Assembly: GCA_024640445.1 (NCBI GenBank)
Contig: JAHEEZ010000201.1
Coordinates: 1 to 6,594, forward strand
DNA: 6,594 nucleotides
Direction: 5' to 3'
Source of the DNA: Acidobacteriota bacterium
GTDB lineage: Bacteria > Acidobacteriota > Blastocatellia > Pyrinomonadales > Pyrinomonadaceae
A model generated the notes under the pieces. It worked only from the letters and a program-made list of their open reading frames with translations, ran no database searches and had not been told where the DNA came from. Shown here piece after piece: positions 1 to 5,137 of the stretch (its first letter is position 1; each line of letters begins with the position of its first letter). Position numbers and translations under genes: made by a program.

Positions 1-555
1 TCATTGAACCAGGTCTTCAAAATCCTCAATGCTCGGCAACTCGGAGAGGTCCTTCAGACCGAACTGGATCAGGAAATCGCGGGAGGTGCCGTACTGCATC
101 GGCTTGCCGACCGTGTCTTTGCGGCCGCGGGAGATTATCAGTCGCTTGTCGAGGAGGGTCTTGATCGATGATGCGGACTGGACGCCGCGGATCTCGAGGA
201 TCTCCGGAACGGTCACAGGCTGCTTGTACGCAATTACCGCGAGTGTTTCGAGCGAAGCGAGGGAAAGCTTTGCAGAAGGTTTGGTCTTGAGGAATTCGCG
301 GACCTCCTCATGGAACTCGGTCTTCGTGGACATCTGCCATCCTCCGCCGATCTGGCGGATCTGAAGCCCGCTCTCGCGCTCCTCGTAATCCACGCTCAGC
401 TGTTCGAGCGCTGTCTCTATCGAGTCCTTGTCCTCGTTGAGGATCCGGACGAGGACCCGGACCGGCAGAGGCTCGTCAGAAACGAAGATCAGCGCCTCGA
501 TCGCAGCCATCAATTCTGAAATGCTTCTTCTTTGTTTTTCGTTTTCTTCCGCCAT
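1..555 (-). CDS. scpB: Segregation and condensation protein B (ScpB)
   Basis: This is the kleisin-associated subunit of the bacterial SMC-ScpAB condensin, which compacts and helps segregate the chromosome. ScpB dimers bind the middle of ScpA. The 184-residue product has the two tandem winged-helix domains of the family, roughly residues 14-92 and 97-165. The family signature lies in the second domain: SLETLAVIAYKQPVT (about 101-115), then the helix EILEIRGV, and GKPMQYGTS near 150-158. Length matches the usual 170-210 residues, and the stop codon TGA lies at the window's first three bases, so the gene is complete. It starts with ATG 13 nt after the scpA stop, consistent with co-transcription and coupled translation. 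No clear Shine-Dalgarno sequence precedes it. The identification rests on domain signature plus adjacency to scpA. Confidence 0.96.
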   Translation of the reverse strand: MAEENEKQRRSISELMAAIEALIFVSDEPLPVRVLVRILNEDKDSIETALEQLSVDYEERESGLQIRQIGGGWQMSTKTEFHEEVREFLKTKPSAKLSLASLETLAVIAYKQPVTVPEILEIRGVQSASSIKTLLDKRLIISRGRKDTVGKPMQYGTSRDFLIQFGLKDLSELPSIEDFEDLVQ

Positions 556-568
556 CGAATATAGGGGA

Positions 569-1360
569 TCAGCTCGCGGCTTCCGTATCGGCGAGCCTGA
601 GAATTATCTCGCCAAAGATCTGGCTCTGAAACAACTTCACGGACTCGGTCCGAACTATCTCCAGGATTGCAATGAAGGCAAGTATCAGTTCCCGCTTTGA
701 ATGCATCTCCGCGAAAACGGCACTTAAATTCAGTTCTTTCTCGGTCTTCAGCCTCAGTCGCATCGTCCTCAGCATGTCCGCCAGAGACATCTCGTCCCGT
801 TTGATCTCCATCTCGATCTCGTCGCGGTGCCGGTCCATTATCTTCTGGAACGACTCAAAAAGATCGAAAACGGTCGCGCTGATCTCGGGGTTGTTATCGT
901 CGGTCTCGATCGCTCCACGGGTGAACACCGCTTGCTCGACGGTTGCACGGGACCAGAGCGATTCCGCGGCCATCTTGAACTTCTGGTGTTCAAGAAGCTG
1001 GTCGACGAGTTCCTTTCTCGGATCATCCGAATCTTCTTCGCCATCCACAGAGGGCTCCTGCGGAAGAAGCATCCTCGACTTGATCTCTATAAGAGTCGCC
1101 GCCATCACCAGGAAATCGCCGGCGACGGAAATGTCCAGCTTTTCCATCAGCCGCACGTATTCCAGATACTTGTCGGTGATGCGGGCGATCGGAATGTCAA
1201 AAATGTTCGCCTGTTCACGGCGGATCAGGTAAAGAAGCAGATCAAGCGGACCCGCGAACTCGCCAAGCTGCAGCCGCAGTTCGTCCCTGGATTCGGCGAC
1301 GATCGTCGCCTGAACGTTCTGGAAATCGAACTCAAGTTGTTTGATATCAAGATCTTCCAT
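569..1360 (-). CDS. scpA: Segregation and condensation protein A (ScpA, kleisin)
   Basis: ScpA is the kleisin subunit that bridges the two SMC heads and carries ScpB. The 263-residue product shows the N-terminal SMC-neck-binding signature FAGPLDLLLYLIRR (about 35-48), followed by the conserved helix with LVMAATLIEIKSRMLLP (about 84-100). An acidic linker follows (about 101-118: many D and E), then a middle ScpB-binding stretch. The C-terminal winged helix (about 215-258) contains LAFIAILEIVR. Length fits the family's usual 230-280. The first about 25 residues precede the conserved part, so the true start could be slightly downstream, but ATG at 1360 is the only ATG before the signature. It lies 32 nt after the DinB-family stop, in the same direction, and directly before scpB. 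Confidence 0.96.
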   Translation of the reverse strand: MEDLDIKQLEFDFQNVQATIVAESRDELRLQLGEFAGPLDLLLYLIRREQANIFDIPIARITDKYLEYVRLMEKLDISVAGDFLVMAATLIEIKSRMLLPQEPSVDGEEDSDDPRKELVDQLLEHQKFKMAAESLWSRATVEQAVFTRGAIETDDNNPEISATVFDLFESFQKIMDRHRDEIEMEIKRDEMSLADMLRTMRLRLKTEKELNLSAVFAEMHSKRELILAFIAILEIVRTESVKLFQSQIFGEIILRLADTEAAS

Positions 1361-1392
1361 TTAAGGGGCTGTGCTGCTGTTCCGGATTCCGG

Positions 1393-1854
1393 CTATTGTA
1401 ACCCACGGCTGTAGAAAATGTAATCGATCGCAGGCGGCTCGAATCCGGCTCGCCTCAGTTCCTTCAGCGCCTGGGCGCGGTGGCTCGTCGAGTGCAGAAG
1501 CACCTGGCTCAGGATCTCTCGGAACGTGTTGTGTACGGGCTTTCCGCTGCCCGTCTTGTAATCGACGCTCTGCCCGAGACCCTCGTCGTCGAACTTCGAA
1601 AGCAGCCGCTCAAAGCTTTCCGCGTTTTCCATAGCGAGCGCGCTCATCTGGTCGATCGACATTTCAGGCCAGAAGTTGAATCCGGTCGAATCGCTGCCGA
1701 ACATACGGTCATGATATTCCTTCTCGGTCATGAGCAGATGTGCTGCAAGCTTTTCCGCCTCCGGGCAATCTGAAGCGCGGAGGGCCGCGACAACACGCCG
1801 GTTGGCCCAGTCGTTGTAGCTGAAGAAGATTCTAAGTTGTTCGAGAGAGTCCAT
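1393..1854 (-). CDS. DinB-family four-helix metal-binding protein
   Basis: A DinB/YfiT-like protein of about 153 residues. Members are four-helix bundles holding a divalent metal with three histidines. Many are thiol-dependent transferases (bacillithiol, mycothiol or glutathione), and many others have no known role. Seen here: the N-terminal helix with FFSYNDWANRRV; a first ligand candidate in AAHLLMTEKEYH (H39, with H48 nearby); and the paired histidines of LLHSTSHRAQ (H121 and H125). Together these form the expected triad, so the site looks intact. The frame can be extended to a TTG at 1881, but those extra nine codons lie inside a degenerate heptanucleotide repeat, so I chose ATG at 1854. 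The substrate cannot be inferred. It lies between the repeat-bearing gap and scpA and interrupts the usual trpS-scpA arrangement. Confidence 0.85.
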   Translation of the reverse strand: MDSLEQLRIFFSYNDWANRRVVAALRASDCPEAEKLAAHLLMTEKEYHDRMFGSDSTGFNFWPEMSIDQMSALAMENAESFERLLSKFDDEGLGQSVDYKTGSGKPVHNTFREILSQVLLHSTSHRAQALKELRRAGFEPPAIDYIFYSRGLQ

Positions 1855-1862
1855 CGCGGCAA

Positions 1863-1904
1863 GTGAAGCGTGAATGGTCAATGGTGAATTGAAAATTGTT
1901 AATA
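1863..1904. repeat. Degenerate heptanucleotide array 1 (GTGAATx)
   Basis: Six consecutive 7-bp units can be laid in register: GTGAAGC, GTGAATG, GTCAATG, GTGAATT, GAAAATT, GTTAATA. The first three or four are close copies and the last two have decayed. The array sits directly upstream of the chosen start of the DinB-family gene and would supply the nine extra codons of the longer TTG-initiated frame. That argues against the longer start. Confidence 0.55.
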
Positions 1905-1979
1905 GATGGATGATGGTTTAGGGCGTCGTGCCAAACGATGGACGAACCGATCTCATGTAACCTATCCACTCCTAATCCA

Positions 1980-2007
1980 TTGAACCTTGAACTTGGAACC
2001 TTGAACC
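1980..2007. repeat. Heptanucleotide array 2 (TTGAACC x4)
   Basis: Four tandem 7-bp units in exact register: TTGAACC, TTGAACT, TGGAACC, TTGAACC. Two are identical and the other two differ at one position each. The array lies in the same gap as array 1 and about 30 bp from array 3. Its unit differs from both, so it is not simply a copy of either. Confidence 0.75.
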
Positions 2008-2035
2008 CGGATCTTCGCCGAGACGCGTGCGTTCC

Positions 2036-2056
2036 CTCAGTCCTCAGTTCTCAGTC
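2036..2056. repeat. Heptanucleotide array 3 (CTCAGTC x3) overlapping a gene end
   Basis: Three tandem 7-bp units: CTCAGTC, CTCAGTT, CTCAGTC. On the minus strand the array encodes the last residues of the DUF2237 protein (GLRTED) and supplies its TGA stop codon. Repeat expansion or contraction here would change the C-terminus, since 7 bp is not a multiple of three. Confidence 0.75.
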
Positions 2057-2438
2057 CTTTCAACTCGTCGAGGGAAACATACTGGAGACTCGCTTCGTTG
2101 GTCGCTTCGAGTACCACCGGAGGCGCGAAGCCTGCGTCGAGCGCCTCTTTCCAGCGAAGGACACACACGCACCACTTGTCTCCGTCTTTCAGTCCAGGAA
2201 ATCCCCACTCGGGATGCGGGGTCGAGAGGTCGTTTCCAACTGATCTTGAGAATTCGAGAAATTCGTCCGTTACCTTCGCGCAGACAGTGTGGCGCCCGAG
2301 GTCGTTCGCCCCGGTCTTGCAGTATCCGTCTCGATAAAACCCCGTCATCGGAGAGGTGCAGCATGATCGCAGTTCTCCTCCGAGCACGTTCTTTGGCTTC
2401 GGCCGGTGGCCATTTCCGTTTCCGTTGGTGATGTTCAT
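2037..2438 (-). CDS. DUF2237 family cysteine-rich protein
   Basis: A 133-residue protein of the widespread but functionally uncharacterised DUF2237 family. The family pattern is very clear: NVLGGELRSCCTSPMTGFYRDGYC (about 17-40), TGANDLGRHTVCA (42-54), FLEFSRSVGNDLSTPHPEWGFPGLKDGDKWCVCVLRW (60-96) and APPVVLEATNE (106-115). Six cysteines stand at positions typical for the family (26, 27, 40, 53, 90, 92), suggesting a metal site or redox role, but none is established. The N-terminus (NGNGNG, about 4-10) is low-complexity and outside the conserved domain. ATG at 2438 lies 16 nt after the stop of the ArsC-like gene, with a weak AAGG about 10 nt upstream, so the two are probably co-transcribed. 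The last residues are encoded by a heptad repeat. Confidence 0.92.
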   Translation of the reverse strand: MNITNGNGNGHRPKPKNVLGGELRSCCTSPMTGFYRDGYCKTGANDLGRHTVCAKVTDEFLEFSRSVGNDLSTPHPEWGFPGLKDGDKWCVCVLRWKEALDAGFAPPVVLEATNEASLQYVSLDELKGLRTED

Positions 2439-2454
2439 ATTCGGAACGCCTTGC

Positions 2455-2817
2455 TCAACAGGCCTCTTTGATAAGTTCTATGCCTTTCTCGATAGGCCGC
2501 GCGACGACCGCTTTCGCACCGATCTCTACGATCGGCCTCTCAAGCAGATTCGGATGTTCGACGATCGCTTTGATCACTTCATCCGCTGATGTGTCTTCGG
2601 AGAGACCAAGTTCCTTGAAGGTCTTCTCACGCTTCCTCAGGACCTCAAAGGGCTTGATCTTCGCTTTCTTGAGAAGCTTCCGAAGCTGGTCCTCGGAAAG
2701 CGGATCGGTGAAGTAGTTAACACTTTCGAATTCAATGCCGTTCTCACGGAACGCGTTTGCCAGTTTTCGGCAGGTCGTTCACGTAGGCTTTTCGTAAACT
2801 ATGATCTTCTTTGCCAT
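2455..2817 (-). CDS. ArsC/Spx-family protein, putative selenoprotein (in-frame TGA as Sec)
   Basis: Reading from ATG at 2817 gives a 120-residue ArsC/Spx-like thioredoxin-fold protein with one in-frame TGA at codon 13 (2779-2781). The N-terminus reads IIVYEKPT-(TGA)-TTCRKLA, and family members have cysteine at the TGA position (CxxC). The next 107 codons are open with no frameshift and continue in family style. They include KKAKIKPFEVLRKREK (about 50-65), where ArsC-like proteins carry the ArsC-type helix, and LLERPIVEIGAKAVVARP (91-108) with the conserved Arg94 next to the cis-proline region. Length is normal for the family (about 110-130). TGA is also the terminator here and of trpS, scpA, scpB, DUF2237 and M50, so this is not a general code change. 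The start lies 1 nt after the trpS stop, with GGGGAT about 10 nt upstream, implying translational coupling. The last residue before the stop is Cys120. Substrate (arsenate, disulfide or other) is unknown. A sequencing error or pseudogene would be the alternative. Confidence 0.75.
2734..2757 (-). promoter_or_regulatory. Candidate bacterial SECIS hairpin
   Basis: Downstream of the in-frame TGA the mRNA can fold CGUUC (2753-2749) against GAACG (2743-2739), a perfect 5-bp stem with the 5-nt loop CGUGA (2748-2744). With a one-G bulge and a mismatch, the stem extends by three further pairs to 2757/2734. The loop begins 31 nt after the UGA and has G as its second base. Bacterial SECIS elements are known to lie within the coding sequence just after the UGA, with the apical loop about 16-37 nt away and a G among the first two loop bases. 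Both criteria are met. A second small hairpin (UGCC/GGCA) lies between the UGA and this one. Folding was done by eye, so stability is not established. Confidence 0.5.
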
Positions 2818-2818
2818 A

Positions 2819-3796
2819 TCATCTGATCCCCATTCTTGAATAGACTGACTTCAGTGTCTCCGAAGCCACACTTCGCGCCTTTTCGGCGCCGCCTGAAAGT
2901 ATTCGCTCAAGATCCCCGTCCTCGAATTCTTTCACCTTCTGCTGGAACGGCCGGAGGTATTCCACGGTGACTTCTGCAAGCTCGGACTTGAATACCCCGT
3001 ATCCCTTGCCTTCGAAATGTGACTCGCACTCGTCCGCGGTCTTGCCTGTAAGCAAGTGATAGATCGTGAGCAGATTAGTGATCGCCGGCCTCGATTCATC
3101 GAAAGTGATCTCGGTGCCGGAATCAGTCACTGCTTTCCTGATCTTCCGAGTTACGGTATCCGGATCGTCGAGCAGGAATATCGAGCCGTTCAGATTCTCA
3201 TCCGATTTGGACATCTTCTTGTCCGGCTCCTTGAGCGACATTATCGCCGCGCCAACCGGCGGGATGTACGGGTCTGGAATCCTGAAAGTGTCGCCGAAAT
3301 CCCGGTTGAATCGCTCTGCCAGGTCTCTCGTCAGCTCGAGATGCTGTTTTTGATCCTGTCCCACCGGAACCAGATCGGTTTGGTAGAGAAGAATGTCGGA
3401 CGCCATCAGTACGGGGTATGTGAAAAGGCCCACCGAGGCGCGTTCCGCGTTCCCCCTGCCCTTGTCCTTGAACTGCGTCATTCGCTCGAGCTCTCCCATT
3501 CGCGAAACGCAGTTGAGGACCCATGCCAGTTCAGCGTGTTCGGAAACGTCGGACTGGATGAAAACCGTCGATACTTCCGGGTCTATGCCCGCCGCGAGAT
3601 ATATCCGGGCAAGGTCGAGGGTCTTCTTCTTCAGCACTTTCGGATCCTGCGGAAGTGTTACCGCGTGGAGGTTTACTATGCAGAAGAAGCTCTCATAATC
3701 GTGCTGGAGCGCGACCCAGTTCTTGAGCGCGCCAAGGTAGTTTCCTATGTGAAGTTCGCCCGTTGGCTGGGCGCCGCTGAAAATGCGTTTTTTCAT
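2819..3796 (-). CDS. trpS: Tryptophanyl-tRNA synthetase
   Basis: A class Ic aminoacyl-tRNA synthetase that charges tRNA-Trp in the cytoplasm. The 325-residue product has the usual length of the bacterial short form. Seen: FSGAQPTGELHIGNYLGAL (about 6-24) with the HIGH-type motif HIGN (16-19); the tryptophan pocket region MASDILLYQTDLVPVGQDQ (about 131-149), with Asp134 in the position that contacts the indole nitrogen and the GQDQ metal/ATP-site loop; and the KMSKS loop as KKMSKSDEN (193-201). The C-terminal helical anticodon-binding part is complete. It starts with ATG at 3796, 39 nt after the protease gene stop, with no obvious Shine-Dalgarno sequence. The ArsC-like start follows its TGA stop after a single base. 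All catalytic motifs are intact. Confidence 0.97.
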   Translation of the reverse strand: MKKRIFSGAQPTGELHIGNYLGALKNWVALQHDYESFFCIVNLHAVTLPQDPKVLKKKTLDLARIYLAAGIDPEVSTVFIQSDVSEHAELAWVLNCVSRMGELERMTQFKDKGRGNAERASVGLFTYPVLMASDILLYQTDLVPVGQDQKQHLELTRDLAERFNRDFGDTFRIPDPYIPPVGAAIMSLKEPDKKMSKSDENLNGSIFLLDDPDTVTRKIRKAVTDSGTEITFDESRPAITNLLTIYHLLTGKTADECESHFEGKGYGVFKSELAEVTVEYLRPFQQKVKEFEDGDLERILSGGAEKARSVASETLKSVYSRMGIR

Positions 3797-3835
3797 TACA
3801 GAACAGAGAGTCTTGTCTATCGAAGCGTCGCGGTG

Positions 3836-4537
3836 TCAGTTGAAGAACGGAGTGTAGAGAAGATAGTTCACCACCATCCAGACCGGATACATTATCGCTC
3901 CTATAATTCCCATATACAGCAGGAGCAGAAGAATGATGAATCCGTACTGCTCAAGCAATTCGATCATCGGCCGGAAGCTCTCAGGCAGAAAGGTCGAAAG
4001 TATCTTGCTCCCATCGAGCGGCGGGAAGGGCAACAGGTTAAACACGGCGAGCGAAACGTTCAGGAAGATCATATTCATGAACAGGATCGTGAGCGGCTTG
4101 ATCATGCCTGTCTCGACATTTCCGGCGTTTATCGTCCCGGTCTCGAGAAGAGTCTTGAAAACAATGAACGAGATCGTTGCCAGGACCAGATTCGCCAAGA
4201 TGCCGGCGATCGAAACCATCACATTCGCCAGCTTGTAACGGCTCCATTTTCTGGGGTTCACAGGCGTCGGCTTTCCCCATCCGATCAGCGGAATGGCCGC
4301 AAGGCCGCCCCCGATCGCGCTAAAAAGGAACGCCGCGATAGGGATCAGCAGCGTGCCGATCGGGTCCGCGTGCTTCACCGGATTCAGCGTTACACGGCCG
4401 AGCATGAACGCTGTGTCATCGCCGAATTTATACGACATCCAGGCATGCGCGGCCTCATGGGCCGAGACTGCGAGCAAGAGTACGACGACAAAAATGACCA
4501 GGTGGCTAATAAGGTCGGCAGTGAAAATTTCACCCAT
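3836..4537 (-). CDS. Site-2 protease family (M50) membrane metalloprotease
   Basis: An intramembrane zinc metalloprotease of 233 residues, the minimal S2P/M50B type without a PDZ domain. Seen: a first hydrophobic helix (about 9-26) running into the zinc-binding motif HEAAH (27-31, catalytic Glu28); hydrophobic segments around 61-78, 104-130 and 150-170; and the third-ligand motif NLLPFPPLDGSKIL (167-180) with Asp175. Two more hydrophobic stretches follow (about 197-214 and 216-229). It is expected in the cytoplasmic membrane. The family cleaves membrane-bound regulators or signal-peptide remnants, but the substrate of this subclass is not known. ATG at 4537 has the window's clearest Shine-Dalgarno, GGAG six bases upstream. 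It appears to be the first gene of the minus-strand block, with trpS next. Confidence 0.93.
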   Translation of the reverse strand: MGEIFTADLISHLVIFVVVLLLAVSAHEAAHAWMSYKFGDDTAFMLGRVTLNPVKHADPIGTLLIPIAAFLFSAIGGGLAAIPLIGWGKPTPVNPRKWSRYKLANVMVSIAGILANLVLATISFIVFKTLLETGTINAGNVETGMIKPLTILFMNMIFLNVSLAVFNLLPFPPLDGSKILSTFLPESFRPMIELLEQYGFIILLLLLYMGIIGAIMYPVWMVVNYLLYTPFFN

Positions 4538-4669
4538 CTATGACTCCGGAAAAGGCTATGAAGAACAGAAGCTGGAAATTGCCAGCAAGGGAAACTCTTC
4601 TTAATTGAGATTAAGCCTAAATTGTGCCATCCTTTTACGTTAAAACAAAATCACTTTTCCGAAACGCAT
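4538..4669. promoter_or_regulatory. Divergent intergenic region, probable promoters
   Basis: This 132-bp AT-richer stretch separates the leftward M50-trpS block from the rightward DoxX gene, so promoters for both directions are expected here. The M50 ribosome-binding site (GGAG, complement of 4544-4547) lies at its left edge. Two small inverted repeats are visible: GCTGG/CCAGC (4571-4575/4582-4586, 6-nt loop) and TTAAT/ATTAA (4601-4605/4610-4614, 4-nt spacer). The latter could be an operator. I could not assign convincing -35/-10 pairs in either direction. Confidence 0.4.
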
Positions 4670-5107
4670 ATGCTCAAGTCCATTCTTTTTGGCGGCACAA
4701 ATTTCAGGTCGATCCCCGGTAATCTGGGTCTAGCGATATTAAGAATATTCGCCGGGACCGCTCTTGCCTTCGCGCACGGCATTGGAAAAATGCCGCCTTC
4801 TGAAGATTTCATTCAGAACACAGGCAAGCTGGGATTTCCCGCGCCTGTCATTTTTTCCTGGGCGGCAGGCCTTTCCGAGTTCGCCGGGGGAATACTTTTG
4901 GCGCTCGGTCTTTTTACGCGATTGTCCAGTTTCTTCATTGCGTTCACGATGTTCGTCGCGGCATTTGCCCAGCATCTTCAAGATGGATTTGAAAAACAGG
5001 AAAAGGCGTTGATGTATCTATTCATCGCGCTCCTTTTCGTCGGTACTGGTTCGGGGCAGTTGGGCGTAGACGCAATGATCAGGGACAGGAGGGGCGGCAA
5101 AGACTAA
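4670..5107 (+). CDS. DoxX family membrane protein
   Basis: A 145-residue integral membrane protein of the DoxX/DoxD-like group. Seen: four hydrophobic segments at about 18-36, 57-81, 86-102 and 113-128. The first carries the typical RIFAGTALAFAHGIGKM pattern, and the second has the family-like SWAAGLSEFAGGILLALGLFTR, ending in a positively charged loop. The C-terminus is short, basic and cytoplasmic-looking. DoxX relatives are linked variously to quinone or thiosulfate metabolism and, in mycobacteria, to thiol-stress complexes, but for this stand-alone form no function is established. I chose ATG at 4670. An in-frame TTG at 4622 would add 16 hydrophilic residues (with His, Asn, Gln) that do not look family-like, and neither start has a good Shine-Dalgarno sequence. 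It precedes the ATP-grasp gene by 30 nt and may share its transcript. Confidence 0.87.
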   Translation: MLKSILFGGTNFRSIPGNLGLAILRIFAGTALAFAHGIGKMPPSEDFIQNTGKLGFPAPVIFSWAAGLSEFAGGILLALGLFTRLSSFFIAFTMFVAAFAQHLQDGFEKQEKALMYLFIALLFVGTGSGQLGVDAMIRDRRGGKD

Positions 5108-5137
5108 TTCGGCCAGGCCGCCGGTCATTTATACGAA

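Larger units (their letters stand above)
1855..2036. other. Intergenic region carrying heptad repeats
   Basis: A 182-bp gap between the DUF2237 and DinB-family genes, in a block where most other gaps are under 40 bp. It holds two heptanucleotide arrays, and the first base of a third array is its last base. No convincing open frame, tRNA, factor-independent terminator or strong promoter hexamer pair was found in it. It may separate transcription units, since the DinB-scpA-scpB genes follow it, but no promoter could be assigned. Confidence 0.5.

Noticed and set aside
1381..1394. Dyad CCGGATTCCGG between the DinB-family and scpA genes
   Set aside because: A one-base spacer cannot form a hairpin, and there is no T-run. 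It may be an operator or two heptads (TCCGGAT TCCGGCT), but is too short to call.
672..1414. Plus-strand open frames of 186 and 195 codons opposite scpA
   Set aside because: Low-complexity Ser/Ile/Arg-rich or featureless products antisense to a conserved gene; codon-bias shadows.
1855..1881. N-terminal extension of the DinB-family gene from TTG at 1881
   Set aside because: The nine codons derive from a degenerate heptad repeat and precede the conserved first helix. ATG at 1854 is the better start.
2455..2817. Simple pseudogene explanation for the in-frame TGA
   Set aside because: Not excluded, but disfavoured: one single lesion exactly at the redox cysteine, no frameshift, an intact downstream frame and a fitting hairpin.
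3056..4543. A 495-codon open frame on the plus strand, opposite trpS and the M50 gene
   Set aside because: It is antisense to two clearly functional genes, has an Arg/His/Glu-rich composition typical of a shadow frame, and shows no recognisable domain.
4622..4669. Sixteen-residue extension of the DoxX gene from TTG
   Set aside because: Hydrophilic residues with no family similarity and no Shine-Dalgarno. The ATG at 4670 immediately precedes the family-like sequence.
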